Part shown: piece after piece, positions 32,366-42,277 of the stretch
How the letters are laid out: every line of letters begins with the position of its first letter
Position numbering within the stretch: position 1 is the stretch's first letter
Origin: an uncultured Clostridia bacterium
GTDB lineage: Bacteria > Bacillota > Clostridia > Christensenellales > Borkfalkiaceae
Direction of reading: 5' to 3'
Assembly: GCA_947624215.1 (NCBI GenBank)
Contig: CANQJJ010000002.1
Coordinates: forward strand, 1 to 64,000
DNA: 64,000 nucleotides
The notes under the pieces: model-generated
What the model saw: only the letters and a program-made list of their open reading frames with translations
The model's database searches: none
Told to the model about the DNA's origin: nothing
Made by a program: the position numbers and the translations under genes

Positions 32366-34935
32366 TTCAGTTTCTCCTTCCATTCGGATATGAGGGCAAG
32401 CGCCTGCATGGGCGTCAACAAATTCGCGTCGATCTCCCTGAGCTCCGCCGCAATATCAAACCCTGCGGGCGCCTGAGGTTCTTCCTCGGCTATGACCTCC
32501 TCTTTCTCTACGGCAGCCGGCCGGCGCGCCGCCGTGCGCTCGAGCACCTTCAAAATGGCCTTGGCACGCTCTGTCACCTCGGCAGGCACCCCCGCAAGCG
32601 CCGCGACTTCCACACCGAAACTGCGGGAAGCTCCCCCGCGCACGATTTTCCTTAAAAAGACAATGGATCCCGCGATCTCGCGCACGCTGATCTTGTAGTT
32701 CCTGACTCCTTCGAGCTTGCCTTCGAGCTCGGTGAGCTCGTGGTAATGCGTCGCGAACAACGTCTTGGCACGCACCTTTCCCGTGAGCTGCTCGATGACG
32801 GCCCACGCGATGGAGAGCCCGTCAAAGGTGCTTGTCCCCCGCCCGACTTCATCGAGGATGAGAAGGCTCCGCGGCGTGGCATTGCGCAGGATATTCGCCA
32901 CCTCCGTCATTTCCACCATGAAGGTACTGCGGTCGAGAATGAGATTGTCGCTTGCTCCGATGCGCGTGAAGATCCTGTCCGTCAAGGGGACCTCGGCACG
33001 CTTTGCGGGGACGAAGCAACCGATGTGCGCCATGAACACGATGAGCGCCACCTGCCTCAGATAGGTGGACTTCCCCGCCATATTCGGGCCCGTGATGATC
33101 ATGGTGCGATTTTCGTCGTCCAACTTGCAATCGTTGGGGATGAAGCGTTCCTTGGAGAGCTTTTCGACGACGGGATGCCTCCCCTCTTCGATGACGAGCG
33201 CCCCGCTCTCTTTGATGACGGGACGGCAATATTTGTTCTCCTTGGCAACGACCGCAAGCGATGTGAGGCAATCGAGCAAGGCTACGGCCTCGGCGACTTG
33301 TTTGAGCACGGCGATGTTGGCCGTGAGGATATTCATGATCTCCCCATAGAGATGTTCCTGCAACCGCTCGGCTTCCTCGTTCCCGCCGAGGATCTTTTCC
33401 TCAAGCTCTTTCAGTTCCTCGCTGATATAGCGCTCGCCGTTGGCGACCGTCTGTTTGCGGATATATTCATACGGGACCCTGTCTTTGAAGGAATTGCTGA
33501 TCTCGATGTAGTAGCCGAAGACGCGGTTGTAGCCCACCTTGAGGGTACGGATCCCCGTGCGCTCGCGCTCGCGCATCTCAAGTTGCCCCAAAAGATCCTT
33601 GCTGTGCAGGTCGATATCGCGCAGTTCGTCAAGGCGTGCATTGTATCCCTCGCGGATGTAGTTCCCCTCTTTGAGCGTAGTGGCCTTGGGAGAGATGGCG
33701 CGGTCGAGAAGAGAGCAGATCTCCTTGGTATCGATGAGCTTGGAGGAGATCTCCGTGAGGAGCTTGGAGGAGAACCCGGCGAGCTGAAATTTCAAATTGG
33801 GAACGGCCGCCAGCGAGGAGGAGAGCGAAAGGCAATCCCCGGGCTGCAAATTGCCGTTTGAGATGCGCCCCGTGAGACGCTCGATGTCGCGCACGCCGCC
33901 CAACATGTCGTGGATCCCCATGCGGATGACCGTCGCCTGAAAGAGTTCGTCGACGGCATCCAACCGGGATTCGATCTCCTCTTTGGAGGCGAGCGGTGCG
34001 GTCAGCATCCCTGCCAGCATGCGCGCGCCCATGCCCGTCTTTGTCTTATCGAGCAGCCAAAGGAGAGACCCGTACCGTTTTCCCTCCGCATTGTTTTTGA
34101 GGATCTCGAGATTTCTCACGGCAACGGGATCGAGCTTCATCGCCTTTGAACCGTCGGAATATTTGAGGCAATTGATGTTGCGCAGGGCATGTTTTTGCGT
34201 ATCGCGCAAATACTCCACGAGCGCCCCTGCCGCGCAGACAACGGGGGAAGCTGCGGGAACCCCGAGCGCTTCGAGGGAGCCGACTGCAAACTGCTCTTTG
34301 ATCACCTTTTCGGCATTTTGAGGCTGGAATGACCACGGAAGATAACAGGAAAATTGTGGCAACGCACCGCGGCGGACCTCGGCATTGTCTTTGGAAGCGA
34401 GCAGAAATTCGTCATTGCAGATGATCTCCGCCACGGAGAGATTGACGAGCTTTGCAAGGAGCCGATCGGCGTCCTCCTCTTCGCTCGCACAGAATTCTCC
34501 CGTCGTGATATCGGCATAGGCAAGCGCATACCCCGCCGCGCCCGCATAGGCACAGGCGATGAAGTTGCTCTTCTTTTCGTCGAGCAGGTTGCCCTCGATG
34601 ACCGTACCGGCCGAGACGACGCGAATGACGTCCCTGTCGACCATTCCCTTGGAGGCCTTGGGATCGGAGAGCTGTTCGCAGATGGCAACGCGCAGCCCCG
34701 CCTCCACAAGTTTCTGGATGTAGGTGTCCACGGCATGATATGGGACCCCGCACATGGGCGCACGCTCTTTGAGGCCGCAATCCCGCCCGGTGAGCGTGAG
34801 GTCGAGAATGGCGCTCGCCTTTACCGCATCCTCAAAAAACATTTCATAAAAATCTCCGAGGCGGTAGAAGACGAGGCAATCGGGATAGGCGTCCTTGACT
34901 TTTTTCCAATGTTCCATCATAGGTGAAAGGCCCAT
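32362..34935 (-). CDS. mutS: DNA mismatch repair protein MutS
   Basis: Mismatch-binding ATPase. The 857-residue protein opens MGLSPMMEHWKKVKD and has the mismatch-reading GDFYEMF motif (Phe-x-Glu, about 27-33), connector and lever domains, then Walker A GPNMAGKSTYLRQ, the GASDNLILDRSTFMVEM signature and LLILDEVGRGTSTFDG (Walker B). TSTFDGLSIAWAVIE closes the ATPase. Length is typical. It lies 12 bases after miaB and overlaps mutL. The C-terminal tail has an acidic and Pro/Ala-rich stretch before the last helix. Confidence 0.97.
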   Translation of the reverse strand: MGLSPMMEHWKKVKDAYPDCLVFYRLGDFYEMFFEDAVKASAILDLTLTGRDCGLKERAPMCGVPYHAVDTYIQKLVEAGLRVAICEQLSDPKASKGMVDRDVIRVVSAGTVIEGNLLDEKKSNFIACAYAGAAGYALAYADITTGEFCASEEEDADRLLAKLVNLSVAEIICNDEFLLASKDNAEVRRGALPQFSCYLPWSFQPQNAEKVIKEQFAVGSLEALGVPAASPVVCAAGALVEYLRDTQKHALRNINCLKYSDGSKAMKLDPVAVRNLEILKNNAEGKRYGSLLWLLDKTKTGMGARMLAGMLTAPLASKEEIESRLDAVDELFQATVIRMGIHDMLGGVRDIERLTGRISNGNLQPGDCLSLSSSLAAVPNLKFQLAGFSSKLLTEISSKLIDTKEICSLLDRAISPKATTLKEGNYIREGYNARLDELRDIDLHSKDLLGQLEMRERERTGIRTLKVGYNRVFGYYIEISNSFKDRVPYEYIRKQTVANGERYISEELKELEEKILGGNEEAERLQEHLYGEIMNILTANIAVLKQVAEAVALLDCLTSLAVVAKENKYCRPVIKESGALVIEEGRHPVVEKLSKERFIPNDCKLDDENRTMIITGPNMAGKSTYLRQVALIVFMAHIGCFVPAKRAEVPLTDRIFTRIGASDNLILDRSTFMVEMTEVANILRNATPRSLLILDEVGRGTSTFDGLSIAWAVIEQLTGKVRAKTLFATHYHELTELEGKLEGVRNYKISVREIAGSIVFLRKIVRGGASRSFGVEVAALAGVPAEVTERAKAILKVLERTAARRPAAVEKEEVIAEEEPQAPAGFDIAAELREIDANLLTPMQALALISEWKEKLK

Positions 34936-34947
34936 GATCTCCTCCTT

Positions 34948-36249
34948 TCAGACAATTTCCCCATAGAGAGAAATGCCGTTGGCATCTGTGATTTTCAGGT
35001 CTACAAACTCGCCGACCATGTTTTTTTCGCTCTTGAAATATCCCATGCGGCCGTATTCATCCCGCCCGAGATACATCCCCTTCTTCCCGTCGAAATCTTC
35101 ACACAGGATCTCAACGGTCTTTCCGACATACTTCGCGCTCTTTTCCCGCGTCTTTTGGTTGACGAGGGCGATGAGACGGGCGATGCGGTCTTTGGCGATC
35201 TCTTCGGGGATCCTCCCCTCCATTTGCGCCGCCTTGGTCCCCGTGCGCGGGGAGTAGATGAACGTGAAAGCCGAGGCGAGATCCGCTTCTTCCACGAGGG
35301 AGAGCGTGTCTTGGAATTCCTCCTCCGTCTCCGTCGGGAATGCCACGATGATGTCCGTCGTCACCTCGCAATCGGGGATCTCATGCCTGAGAAGCGCGAT
35401 ATCCGAGAGGTATTTCTCCCGCGTATAGCGCCTGTTCATGAGTTTCAAGATGCGGTCGTTGCCCGATTGCACGGGGAGGTGCAGGTGCTTGCATATCTTG
35501 TCGTGCTTCTTCATGACGGCGACAAGCTCCGCGGAAAAATCCTTGGGATGGGAGGTCATGAAGCGGATGCGGAAGTTTCCCTCAACGGACGCAACGGCAT
35601 CGAGAAGCGCCGCAAAATCCACCTCGCCGTCGTGATAGGAATCGACGTTTTGCCCAAGCAAGGTGATCTCTCGGTAGCCGTCGGCCACAAGCTGTTCCAC
35701 CTCGCGCAAGATCGCCGCTGCACTGCGGGAGCGCTCCCTGCCGCGCACATAGGGCACAATGCAATAGGAACAGAAATTATTGCATCCGTACATGATATTG
35801 ACCCAAGCATTGGGATAGCTTGTCCGCACGGGGGAGATGTTGTCTTCCGTCTCTCCGCGCTCTTCAGAAACCGAGATCACGGCCTTTTTGCGCGCGCGCT
35901 TTTCCTCGATGAGCGCCTTCAAACGGGGAAGGTCGTGCGTGCCGAAGAGGATATCGATGAAGGGAAACTTCTTTTTGAGAAATTCCGCCTTGCCCTCTTC
36001 CTGCACCATGCACCCTCCAACAGCAACGATCAGCCCCTTTTTTGCGCGTTTGAGCTGTTTGAGTGCCCCGATGTTGCCGAAAGCATGATTTTCCGCATTC
36101 TCGCGGATACAGCACGTATTGAAGACGATGATATCCGCCTCTTCGATGGGCGCGGGCTCGGCGTATCCCGCCTCTTTGAGGACGCCCGCGATCTTCTCCG
36201 ATTCGTGCAGATTCATCTGGCAGCCATAAGTGACGATATGATATTTCAT
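34948..36249 (-). CDS. miaB: tRNA-2-methylthio-N6-dimethylallyladenosine synthase MiaB
   Basis: Radical SAM methylthiotransferase acting on i6A37 made by MiaA. The start at 36249 ([18 protein letters not shown]) overlaps the sirtuin stop by ATGA; the longer open frame has no homology. Three N-terminal Cys ligands (YGCQMN, NTCCIREN, GGCMVQEE) hold the auxiliary 4Fe-4S cluster, and the radical SAM triad is in YGCNNFCSYCIVPYVRGRE. A TRAM domain ends the 433-residue protein (VEILCEDFDGKKGMYLGR). Confidence 0.97.
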   Translation of the reverse strand: MKYHIVTYGCQMNLHESEKIAGVLKEAGYAEPAPIEEADIIVFNTCCIRENAENHAFGNIGALKQLKRAKKGLIVAVGGCMVQEEGKAEFLKKKFPFIDILFGTHDLPRLKALIEEKRARKKAVISVSEERGETEDNISPVRTSYPNAWVNIMYGCNNFCSYCIVPYVRGRERSRSAAAILREVEQLVADGYREITLLGQNVDSYHDGEVDFAALLDAVASVEGNFRIRFMTSHPKDFSAELVAVMKKHDKICKHLHLPVQSGNDRILKLMNRRYTREKYLSDIALLRHEIPDCEVTTDIIVAFPTETEEEFQDTLSLVEEADLASAFTFIYSPRTGTKAAQMEGRIPEEIAKDRIARLIALVNQKTREKSAKYVGKTVEILCEDFDGKKGMYLGRDEYGRMGYFKSEKNMVGEFVDLKITDANGISLYGEIV

Positions 36250-36953
36250 ACTTCGATCTCTCCGAGTACCTTCCCGACGCTCTCGCGGATGACCAAATCG
36301 CAACGGCCGTCAAGCGCCGTTTCGCTCCTGTTGATGAGCACAAGATACTTCCCGCGGAAGACATCCACAAATCCTGCGGCGGGATAGACTGTCAGGGACG
36401 TCCCCGCCACGATGAGGAGATCTGCCGCGGAGATCGCCCGGATCGCGCCTTCGACCGTCGCACCGTCGAGCGGCTCGCCGTATAAAACGACGTCGGGCTT
36501 TATGAGCCCTCCGCATGTGCAGTGCGGGACCCCCTCGGAGGCGGCAATGTACTTCGCGGAATAAAATTTATGGCACTTCAAACAATAGTTGCGGCGGACG
36601 CTTCCGTGCAGTTCGAAGACAGTTTCGCTCCCCGCAGCCTGGTGCAGACCGTCGATGTTCTGCGTGACGACGGCAGAGAGTTTCCCCGCCCGTTCCAGCG
36701 CGGCAAGTTTTTCGTGCGCGGCATTGGGCTTGGCCCACAGCGGAAGCATCTTATCGCGGTAAAAATCGTAAAACTCTTTGGTGTGCGAAAAGAAAAAACC
36801 GCTTGAAAGCATGGTCTCGGGGGGATAAGCATACTTCATGCGATAGAGCCCATCCTCGGAGCGAAAGTCGGGAATGCCGCTCTCCGTGGAGACTCCCGCC
36901 CCGCCGAAGAAGACGATGCGGCTGCTTTGATCGATCAATTCTTGAAGTGTCAT
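36246..36953 (-). CDS. NAD-dependent protein deacetylase/deacylase, sirtuin family
   Basis: Removes acyl groups from protein lysines using NAD+. The start at 36953 (MTLQELID) is chosen because the promoter places the transcript start near 36973, downstream of an alternative TTG at 36980. The 235-residue protein has the NAD motifs [18 protein letters not shown] and VTQNIDGLH, catalytic His in FELHGSV, zinc Cys pairs CLKC and CTCG, and [10 protein letters not shown]. First gene of the miaB-mutSL-miaA-ynbB operon, an unusual lead gene for this block. Confidence 0.94.
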   Translation of the reverse strand: MTLQELIDQSSRIVFFGGAGVSTESGIPDFRSEDGLYRMKYAYPPETMLSSGFFFSHTKEFYDFYRDKMLPLWAKPNAAHEKLAALERAGKLSAVVTQNIDGLHQAAGSETVFELHGSVRRNYCLKCHKFYSAKYIAASEGVPHCTCGGLIKPDVVLYGEPLDGATVEGAIRAISAADLLIVAGTSLTVYPAAGFVDVFRGKYLVLINRSETALDGRCDLVIRESVGKVLGEIEV

Positions 36954-36979
36954 GATGAAATAAAACTCCTCTTTTCCCA

Positions 36980-37008
36980 ATTATATCACGTCTTTGACAA
37001 ATTTTCAA
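36980..37008 (-). promoter_or_regulatory. Promoter of the sirtuin-miaB-mutSL-miaA-ynbB operon
   Basis: TTGAAA (37003-37008) and TATAAT (36980-36985) on the minus strand, 17-base spacer. The divergent class A PBP gene starts at 37066; no equally clear plus-strand promoter was found for it in the 80 bases between. Confidence 0.82.
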
Positions 37009-37065
37009 GAAAAGCGGGCGAAACAAATAAAATTTTTTCAGAAATTACGGATACTGTTCTGTGAT

Positions 37066-39243
37066 ATGAAACGTGTATTTGCCATCATCGGCACGATACT
37101 TGCCGTGTGCGGGATCATTGTCCTTTCTCTCTTTTTGTATTTTCTCAGCGTGACGCGGGACGTCACGCTGGACCCTCAAAAATTGGCCCTCGATACTGCC
37201 TGTATCGCCCTCTACGACGGACGGGGCGAACATATGGAAGAGACCACCGCCGAGCCTGCACTCTATGCGGCCATGCCGGAACACCTCACACGCGCCTTCG
37301 TAGCCGTGGAAGATAAGCGGTTTTTCCAACACAACGGCTTCGATTACCGCCGCATCGTCAAGGCGGCGCTCAAAAATATCTCTACGCTCTCCTTCCGCGA
37401 GGGAGCTTCCACGATCTCCCAACAGCTGATCAAAAATACACACCTGACGAGCGAGAAGACGGTCACGCGGAAATTGAAGGAACTCAAACTCACGCGCATG
37501 CTCGAAAAAAACTACACCAAGGAGGATATTTTGGAGCGCTATCTCAACTCCATCTACTTCGGACACAGCGCATTCGGCATCGGAGAGGCGGCGTATTTCT
37601 ATTTTGAGAAACAGCCCGAGGAACTCGTCCCCGCGGAGAGTGCGCTCTTAGCCGCGCTCGTGAAGTCCCCCAACCGTTATTCGCCGTTCAAAGATGCCGA
37701 AGCCTGTCTCGCGCGGCGGAATTTCGTATTGAAACTCATGCACGAGCAGGGCTATTTGGACGACACGGCCTACTCCACCGCCCTCACCGTCCCCCTGCCC
37801 GCCTCGCCGCATCCCCTCGGGCACAGAAGTTTCTACCCCTCTCTCGTCTATGAAGAACTCTCAGAGATCTTCCCCGACGCCGAAACGGGCGAGCTCGGAG
37901 TTCTGCGCATCTACACTGCCTTCGACCCCGACTTGCAGGAGTCGCTGGAACAGATCCCAGCAGAGAGCGGCATCGTGGCCGTCGTCAGAGACAACAGGGA
38001 AAACTCCATCAAGGCGATCCGCACAACGGTAGGACTTCCGAGACGTCTTCCCGCGTCCACCATCAAGCCGCTTTTGGTCTACGGGCCTGCCATAGAGGAA
38101 AACCTCATCTCCCCCGCCACACCCATTTTAGACGAAAAGACAAATTTCGGAGGGTATACCCCCGAGGATGCGGGCGGCGTTTCGGGCACATATGTCAGCG
38201 CAAGGCAGGCGCTCGCAAAGAGCATCAATATTCCCGCGGTAAAACTTCTGAACGCGCTCGGCGTGGACAGGGGAGCGGCTTACCTCGAAAAAATGCAGCT
38301 CGAATTGTCCCGCGAGGACCGCACGCTCGCCGCGGCACTCGGCGGCGTGCAGGAGGGTTTCTCCCTGCCCGCACTCGTCGACGGCTATGCAACGCTCGCA
38401 AACGGGGGGCTCTACCGCCCCTCTGGCACCATTCTCCGTATCGAAAATGCCCGCGGAGACGTTTTATATGAGCACCATGTCCGAGATGAGCGCGTCTATT
38501 CCGAGGATACAGCCTTCCTCGTCACCGACATGCTGAAGACGGCGGCCAAGGAGGGAACGGCAAGAAAGCTGAAATCTCTCCCCTTTGACGTCGCCGCGAA
38601 AACGGGCACAAACGAAGTGAACGGTTTGAATCTCGACGCCTATACGATCGCCTACACCACGGAGGACACCGTCGGCGTATGGATGGGAAATGCAGACAAT
38701 ACCCCTATCCAAATCACGGGAGGGGGGCTTCCCGCAAACGCCGTCAAGGAGATCATGGCAAAGCTCTACGAAAAACACACTCCCGCCGCATTCTCCCGCC
38801 CGCAGAGCGTCGTGCGGCTTCCCTACGACGGAGAAGCCTATGAAAAGGAACACCGCGTCCTGCGCGCCGACCCTGCGGCCCCGCCCCTCATAGACCCCGA
38901 GGAATATTTTCGCGCTACGGCACTCCCGACGGAGCAAAGTACCCGTTTTTCCCGTCCCTCCATCAAAATGCCGCAAATTTATGTCAAAAATGGCAGTGTA
39001 AACATAGTACTATGCCAAACAGAATACTATGATTATGTCATAAAAAGAGAAAATCGTGGCACGGTCGCCACAATCTACAGCGGAGAATTCCGCACAAATA
39101 TCTGCGATAATACGGTGGAACCCGGGGAGAGTTATCTCTATACCGTCATCCCGTACTACCAAGGGAATGAAGGAATGCCCGCACTGCTTCCGCGCGTTCA
39201 GATATCCTCCCCCTCTGCGCTTCCCGAGGATTGGTGGGACTGA
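37066..39243 (+). CDS. Class A penicillin-binding protein (bifunctional)
   Basis: Glycosyltransferase and transpeptidase of peptidoglycan. The start at 37066 (MKRVFAIIGT) gives a single N-terminal helix (5-27). The GT51 domain has Glu82 in VEDKRFFQHNGFDY, EGASTISQQLIKN and RKLKELKLTRMLEKNYTK. The transpeptidase has STIK (Ser331), SIN (Ser386) and KTGT (512-515). It ends with a fibronectin-like domain (about 640-725). Length is 725 residues. Palindromic repeat copy D lies in the region joining the transpeptidase to the last domain. Its stop codon directly abuts that of convergent thiI. Confidence 0.95.
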   Translation: MKRVFAIIGTILAVCGIIVLSLFLYFLSVTRDVTLDPQKLALDTACIALYDGRGEHMEETTAEPALYAAMPEHLTRAFVAVEDKRFFQHNGFDYRRIVKAALKNISTLSFREGASTISQQLIKNTHLTSEKTVTRKLKELKLTRMLEKNYTKEDILERYLNSIYFGHSAFGIGEAAYFYFEKQPEELVPAESALLAALVKSPNRYSPFKDAEACLARRNFVLKLMHEQGYLDDTAYSTALTVPLPASPHPLGHRSFYPSLVYEELSEIFPDAETGELGVLRIYTAFDPDLQESLEQIPAESGIVAVVRDNRENSIKAIRTTVGLPRRLPASTIKPLLVYGPAIEENLISPATPILDEKTNFGGYTPEDAGGVSGTYVSARQALAKSINIPAVKLLNALGVDRGAAYLEKMQLELSREDRTLAAALGGVQEGFSLPALVDGYATLANGGLYRPSGTILRIENARGDVLYEHHVRDERVYSEDTAFLVTDMLKTAAKEGTARKLKSLPFDVAAKTGTNEVNGLNLDAYTIAYTTEDTVGVWMGNADNTPIQITGGGLPANAVKEIMAKLYEKHTPAAFSRPQSVVRLPYDGEAYEKEHRVLRADPAAPPLIDPEEYFRATALPTEQSTRFSRPSIKMPQIYVKNGSVNIVLCQTEYYDYVIKRENRGTVATIYSGEFRTNICDNTVEPGESYLYTVIPYYQGNEGMPALLPRVQISSPSALPEDWWD
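39007..39027 (+). repeat. Dispersed palindromic repeat, copy D (inside the class A PBP gene)
   Basis: GTACTATG (39007-39014), spacer CCAAA, CAGAATAC (39020-39027). Opposite in orientation to the other five copies, and the most decayed: the arms match at 6 of 8 positions. The flank AAAAATGGC (38987-38995 region) equals that of copy C in miaA. It encodes part of VNIVLCQTEYYDY. Confidence 0.55.
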
Positions 39244-40395
39244 TCAGAACTCGATACGCTCTACCGTCGCGAGGGACTCTTCGACGAGCGCCTCCACGTC
39301 CAGCTTCCCCTCTTCGGCTTCCACCGCCGAGAGCTTCGGCCGCGTCGCGGGAAACTCGGGCAAAAACACCGTGCAACAATCCTCATACGGGAGAACGGAG
39401 GTATCATATGTCCCGATCTTCTTCGCGCGGAGGATGATCTCGTCTTTGTCGAATCCGACGAGCGGGCGGAGCACGGGAAGCGTTACGACAGCATTGGAGG
39501 ACGTCATGCCCTCGAGCGTCTGGCTCGCGACTTGCCCGAGGCTCTCCCCCGTCACGAGACAGCCCGCCTCCAGCCTTCCCGCGATGCGCTCTGCAATGCG
39601 GAACATGAAGCGCCGCAAGAGGGTCACGTTGAGTTCGGGCTTGCACTTTGCGTGGATCTCCTCCTGGATGTGCGTGACGGAGACGGTGCGAAGGAGACGG
39701 ACCTGCGTATATTGGGACAAAGTTTTCGCAAGCTCGACGACTTTCTCCTTTGCGCCCTCGTTCGTGTAAGGATAGCTGTGGAAATGCAACAGCTCCACGG
39801 TGAGCCCGCGTTTTGCCATCATATAGCCGGCCACAGGGGAATCAATGCCCCCCGAGATCATGAGAAGGCCCTTGCCCGAGGTGCCCACGGGCATTCCCCC
39901 GGCCCCCTCCCCGAACGAGCCGAAAACGAGCGCACTGCCCCCGTCGCGGATATCAATGTAGACCGTGTGCTCCGGCGCATGGATGTCCACGCGGAGCGCG
40001 GGAAAATCCGACAGGAGCCGTCCGCCGATCGCGGCACTGATCTCCATGGAATTCAGCGGGTATTTCTTGTAGCCGCGGTGCGTGACGACCTTAAAACTCC
40101 CCTCCGCCGGCGCGACCTCTTTCACGCACGCATAGACAGAATCGAGATCGTTGTCGACGAGATAGCCGACGGAGTAGGAATGGACACCGAAAACCCTGCC
40201 GACGCGCGCTGCAACTTCCTCGGCAAGCTCCTCCGGAAATTTTGCGACCAGCCACCTGCCGCTTGTCCTGTGCAATTCGTGGCGGATCCCCTTGAGGCTC
40301 TTTTCGAGATTCATGGAAAACACATGCTCGAAGTAGCCGCGGTTTTTACCCTTCAAATGTATTTCCGCATAGCGGATAATGACAACCTTTTCCAT
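39244..40395 (-). CDS. thiI: tRNA 4-thiouridine synthase ThiI
   Basis: Activates U8 of tRNA by adenylation and installs sulfur; also used for thiamine in some bacteria. The 383-residue protein begins VVIIRYAEIHLKGKNRGYFE, has a THUMP domain (about 60-165), the PP-loop SGGIDSPVAGYMMAKRG and the later GCLVTGESLGQVASQT. The C-terminal rhodanese domain of the enterobacterial enzyme is absent, as in most Bacillota, so sulfur probably comes directly from the desulfurase whose gene ends one base upstream. Confidence 0.96.
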   Translation of the reverse strand: MEKVVIIRYAEIHLKGKNRGYFEHVFSMNLEKSLKGIRHELHRTSGRWLVAKFPEELAEEVAARVGRVFGVHSYSVGYLVDNDLDSVYACVKEVAPAEGSFKVVTHRGYKKYPLNSMEISAAIGGRLLSDFPALRVDIHAPEHTVYIDIRDGGSALVFGSFGEGAGGMPVGTSGKGLLMISGGIDSPVAGYMMAKRGLTVELLHFHSYPYTNEGAKEKVVELAKTLSQYTQVRLLRTVSVTHIQEEIHAKCKPELNVTLLRRFMFRIAERIAGRLEAGCLVTGESLGQVASQTLEGMTSSNAVVTLPVLRPLVGFDKDEIILRAKKIGTYDTSVLPYEDCCTVFLPEFPATRPKLSAVEAEEGKLDVEALVEESLATVERIEF

Positions 40396-41517
40396 TTATA
40401 CTTTTCCTTTGAACTCCTTGACTACGGCAACAATGGCGTCCGCCGCTTGCAGGATCTCTTCCTCGGTATTTTCGGGTGAAAAACTGATACGGAGCACGCC
40501 GTCCAAGACGTCTTCCCCATATCCGCACGCCGCAATGACGCGGCTGAAACGGTTTTTGGAGGAACAGGCGCTCCCCGTTCCCACACATACGCCGCGGTCA
40601 AAGAGCATGCGCTGCAAGACCTCGCCGCGCGCCCCGGGGACGGATACCGTAAGAATGTAAGCCGACCCGTTCTCCGCGGAAATGCGGTAGAAATACTCCT
40701 CTGCGCGGAGGCGTTCCCACATGCGTTTGCGAAGTGCGCCGATACGTTCGTAATTCTCTGCGATGCGGGGAAATCTCTCTGCGGCGGCATAAGCAAAATC
40801 GAGGATCCCGAGCACGTTCTCCGTGCCGCTCCTGAGCCCGCCTTCCTGTCCGCCCCCGTTGATAAAGGGAGCAAGGACAAGCCCCTTGCGCTTCACGAGC
40901 CCCCCCACGCCTTTCAATCCTCCGATCTTATGAGCGCTGATGCTGTAGAGGTCCACCTCGCGCGGGAGCCTGAACGGCAGTTTCCCGTATGCCTGCACGC
41001 CGTCGGAATGAAAGACGGTGCGCGGGTTTTTGCGCTTCACCCTGCGGGCGATCTCCGCGATGTCATTGATCGCTCCCGTCTCGTTGTTGACATGCACCAC
41101 GGAGACAAGCGTCGTCTTTTCGTCTACCAGGTCGAGAAGCGCATCTATATTCACTCTTCCGTCCGCTTCGAGCGGAGCAAAGCGCGGTTCGACGCCGCGG
41201 TTTTTCAGCTCCGTAAAACTTCTTTCGACGGCGGCATGCTCCCCAGCCGAGGTCACGGCATTCCAACGCCGCGCAACGGAAAACACGGCCTGGTTGTCCG
41301 CTTCCGTGCCGCACGAGGTAAAAATTAGTTCAAACGCGGTAGGATCGGCGACAGCAGAGAGCAATTGCTTCCTCGCCTCCCCGATCATCTTCTGCACCGC
41401 AAATCCCCCGCCGTAACGTGCGGAGGGGTTAAAATAATATTCGCGGTATTCCCGCACGGCGCGCTCGAGTGCCTGTGGAGCAGGAGCCGTCGTCGCGGCA
41501 TTGTCAAGATATATCAT
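40396..41517 (-). CDS. Cysteine desulfurase (IscS/NifS family)
   Basis: PLP enzyme that transfers sulfur from cysteine to an active-site Cys. The 373-residue protein opens MIYLDNAATT, has the PLP lysine in SAHKIGGLKGVG (about 200-212) and the catalytic loop GTGSACSSKNR with Cys near 329. The gene abuts thiI, so the dedicated role is most likely tRNA thiolation (NifZ-ThiI pair) rather than general Fe-S assembly; no iscU is adjacent. Its start overlaps the stop of the 41.5 kb gene by ATGA. Confidence 0.94.
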   Translation of the reverse strand: MIYLDNAATTAPAPQALERAVREYREYYFNPSARYGGGFAVQKMIGEARKQLLSAVADPTAFELIFTSCGTEADNQAVFSVARRWNAVTSAGEHAAVERSFTELKNRGVEPRFAPLEADGRVNIDALLDLVDEKTTLVSVVHVNNETGAINDIAEIARRVKRKNPRTVFHSDGVQAYGKLPFRLPREVDLYSISAHKIGGLKGVGGLVKRKGLVLAPFINGGGQEGGLRSGTENVLGILDFAYAAAERFPRIAENYERIGALRKRMWERLRAEEYFYRISAENGSAYILTVSVPGARGEVLQRMLFDRGVCVGTGSACSSKNRFSRVIAACGYGEDVLDGVLRISFSPENTEEEILQAADAIVAVVKEFKGKV

Positions 41518-42122
41518 CTGCGCTCCAATTTATTGCGTCCTGCCGCAAAGACGATGTTTTCCAGCAATTGACGGCGGCATTCGAGAATGTAGATCTGCTT
41601 CTCCAACGTCGTCGATTGCACGATATAGATCATTTCCTTTCCCTCGGCAGGTTCCTTGTTGGGAGTACAGCGGGCGGGCTTTTTCCCTTTCATACCGCGC
41701 AAAGCATTTTGGTATGCGTCACTGCCCACCCAGCCGATCAGCAAGATCCTGTCCGCTTTGAGTGTGGTGAGGAACTTTCTCTTGCGCCCGTTGAAGACCT
41801 TCGTGATGCGGATCTCATCCTCGACAAACGTGTAGTCATAGCTGATATTGAAACGGTTTTTCAAGAACCAACAGAGAACGCCGAACCCGATGAGGATGAC
41901 GAGCATGCCAAACCACTGCACAAACGTAAAGACGCGTTGGATCGTAGAAAGCTCCGCGTTGTTCATCGTGTTATAGACAAGCTGAAAGGAAAACATCGCC
42001 CCACCGCCGATCCCGAGCACGAAAAAGATGATCGCGACGACTTTGAAAGCCATATACAAACGGCTCTCGGCGCGGCTGTTGACGGAAATGGCGCTCTCTT
42101 CATAAAACCCATCTCTGATCAT
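41514..42122 (-). CDS. Hypothetical membrane protein, YcxB/PH-like
   Basis: Not firmly recognised. The start at 42122 (MIRDGFYEES) is preferred: GGTGAG is 6 bases upstream, whereas an upstream GTG overlaps that site. The 202-residue protein has two transmembrane helices (about 27-50 and 66-88) followed by a soluble domain with FNISYDYTFVEDEIRITKVF and KFLTTLKADRILLIGW, a pattern seen in YcxB-like/PH-fold membrane proteins. It leads the iscS-thiI transcript, so a conserved link to them is possible but unproven. Confidence 0.7.
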   Translation of the reverse strand: MIRDGFYEESAISVNSRAESRLYMAFKVVAIIFFVLGIGGGAMFSFQLVYNTMNNAELSTIQRVFTFVQWFGMLVILIGFGVLCWFLKNRFNISYDYTFVEDEIRITKVFNGRKRKFLTTLKADRILLIGWVGSDAYQNALRGMKGKKPARCTPNKEPAEGKEMIYIVQSTTLEKQIYILECRRQLLENIVFAAGRNKLERR

Positions 42123-42161
42123 CGGAATCTCACCCCCAATCACATTTGTAATAACGACCTA

Positions 42162-42190
42162 ATTATAACACAGCGGAGCTCTTTCGTCAA
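42162..42190 (-). promoter_or_regulatory. Promoter of the 41.5 kb gene, iscS and thiI
   Basis: TTGACG (42185-42190) and TATAAT (42162-42167) on the minus strand, 17-base spacer. The leader to 42122 is about 33 nt. Palindromic repeat copy E is about 90 bases further upstream. Confidence 0.85.
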
Positions 42191-42277
42191 GCGGCACGCA
42201 TGAAAAGCCGAGAATATTTTCGACAGGGAAGCTACTCATAATGGGGCATTATATCAAAATATCTCAATGTTTGAATA

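Noticed and set aside
42191-42277. Further gene in the gap between the 42.1 kb promoter and repeat E
   Set aside because: AT-rich, no open frame with a ribosome site.
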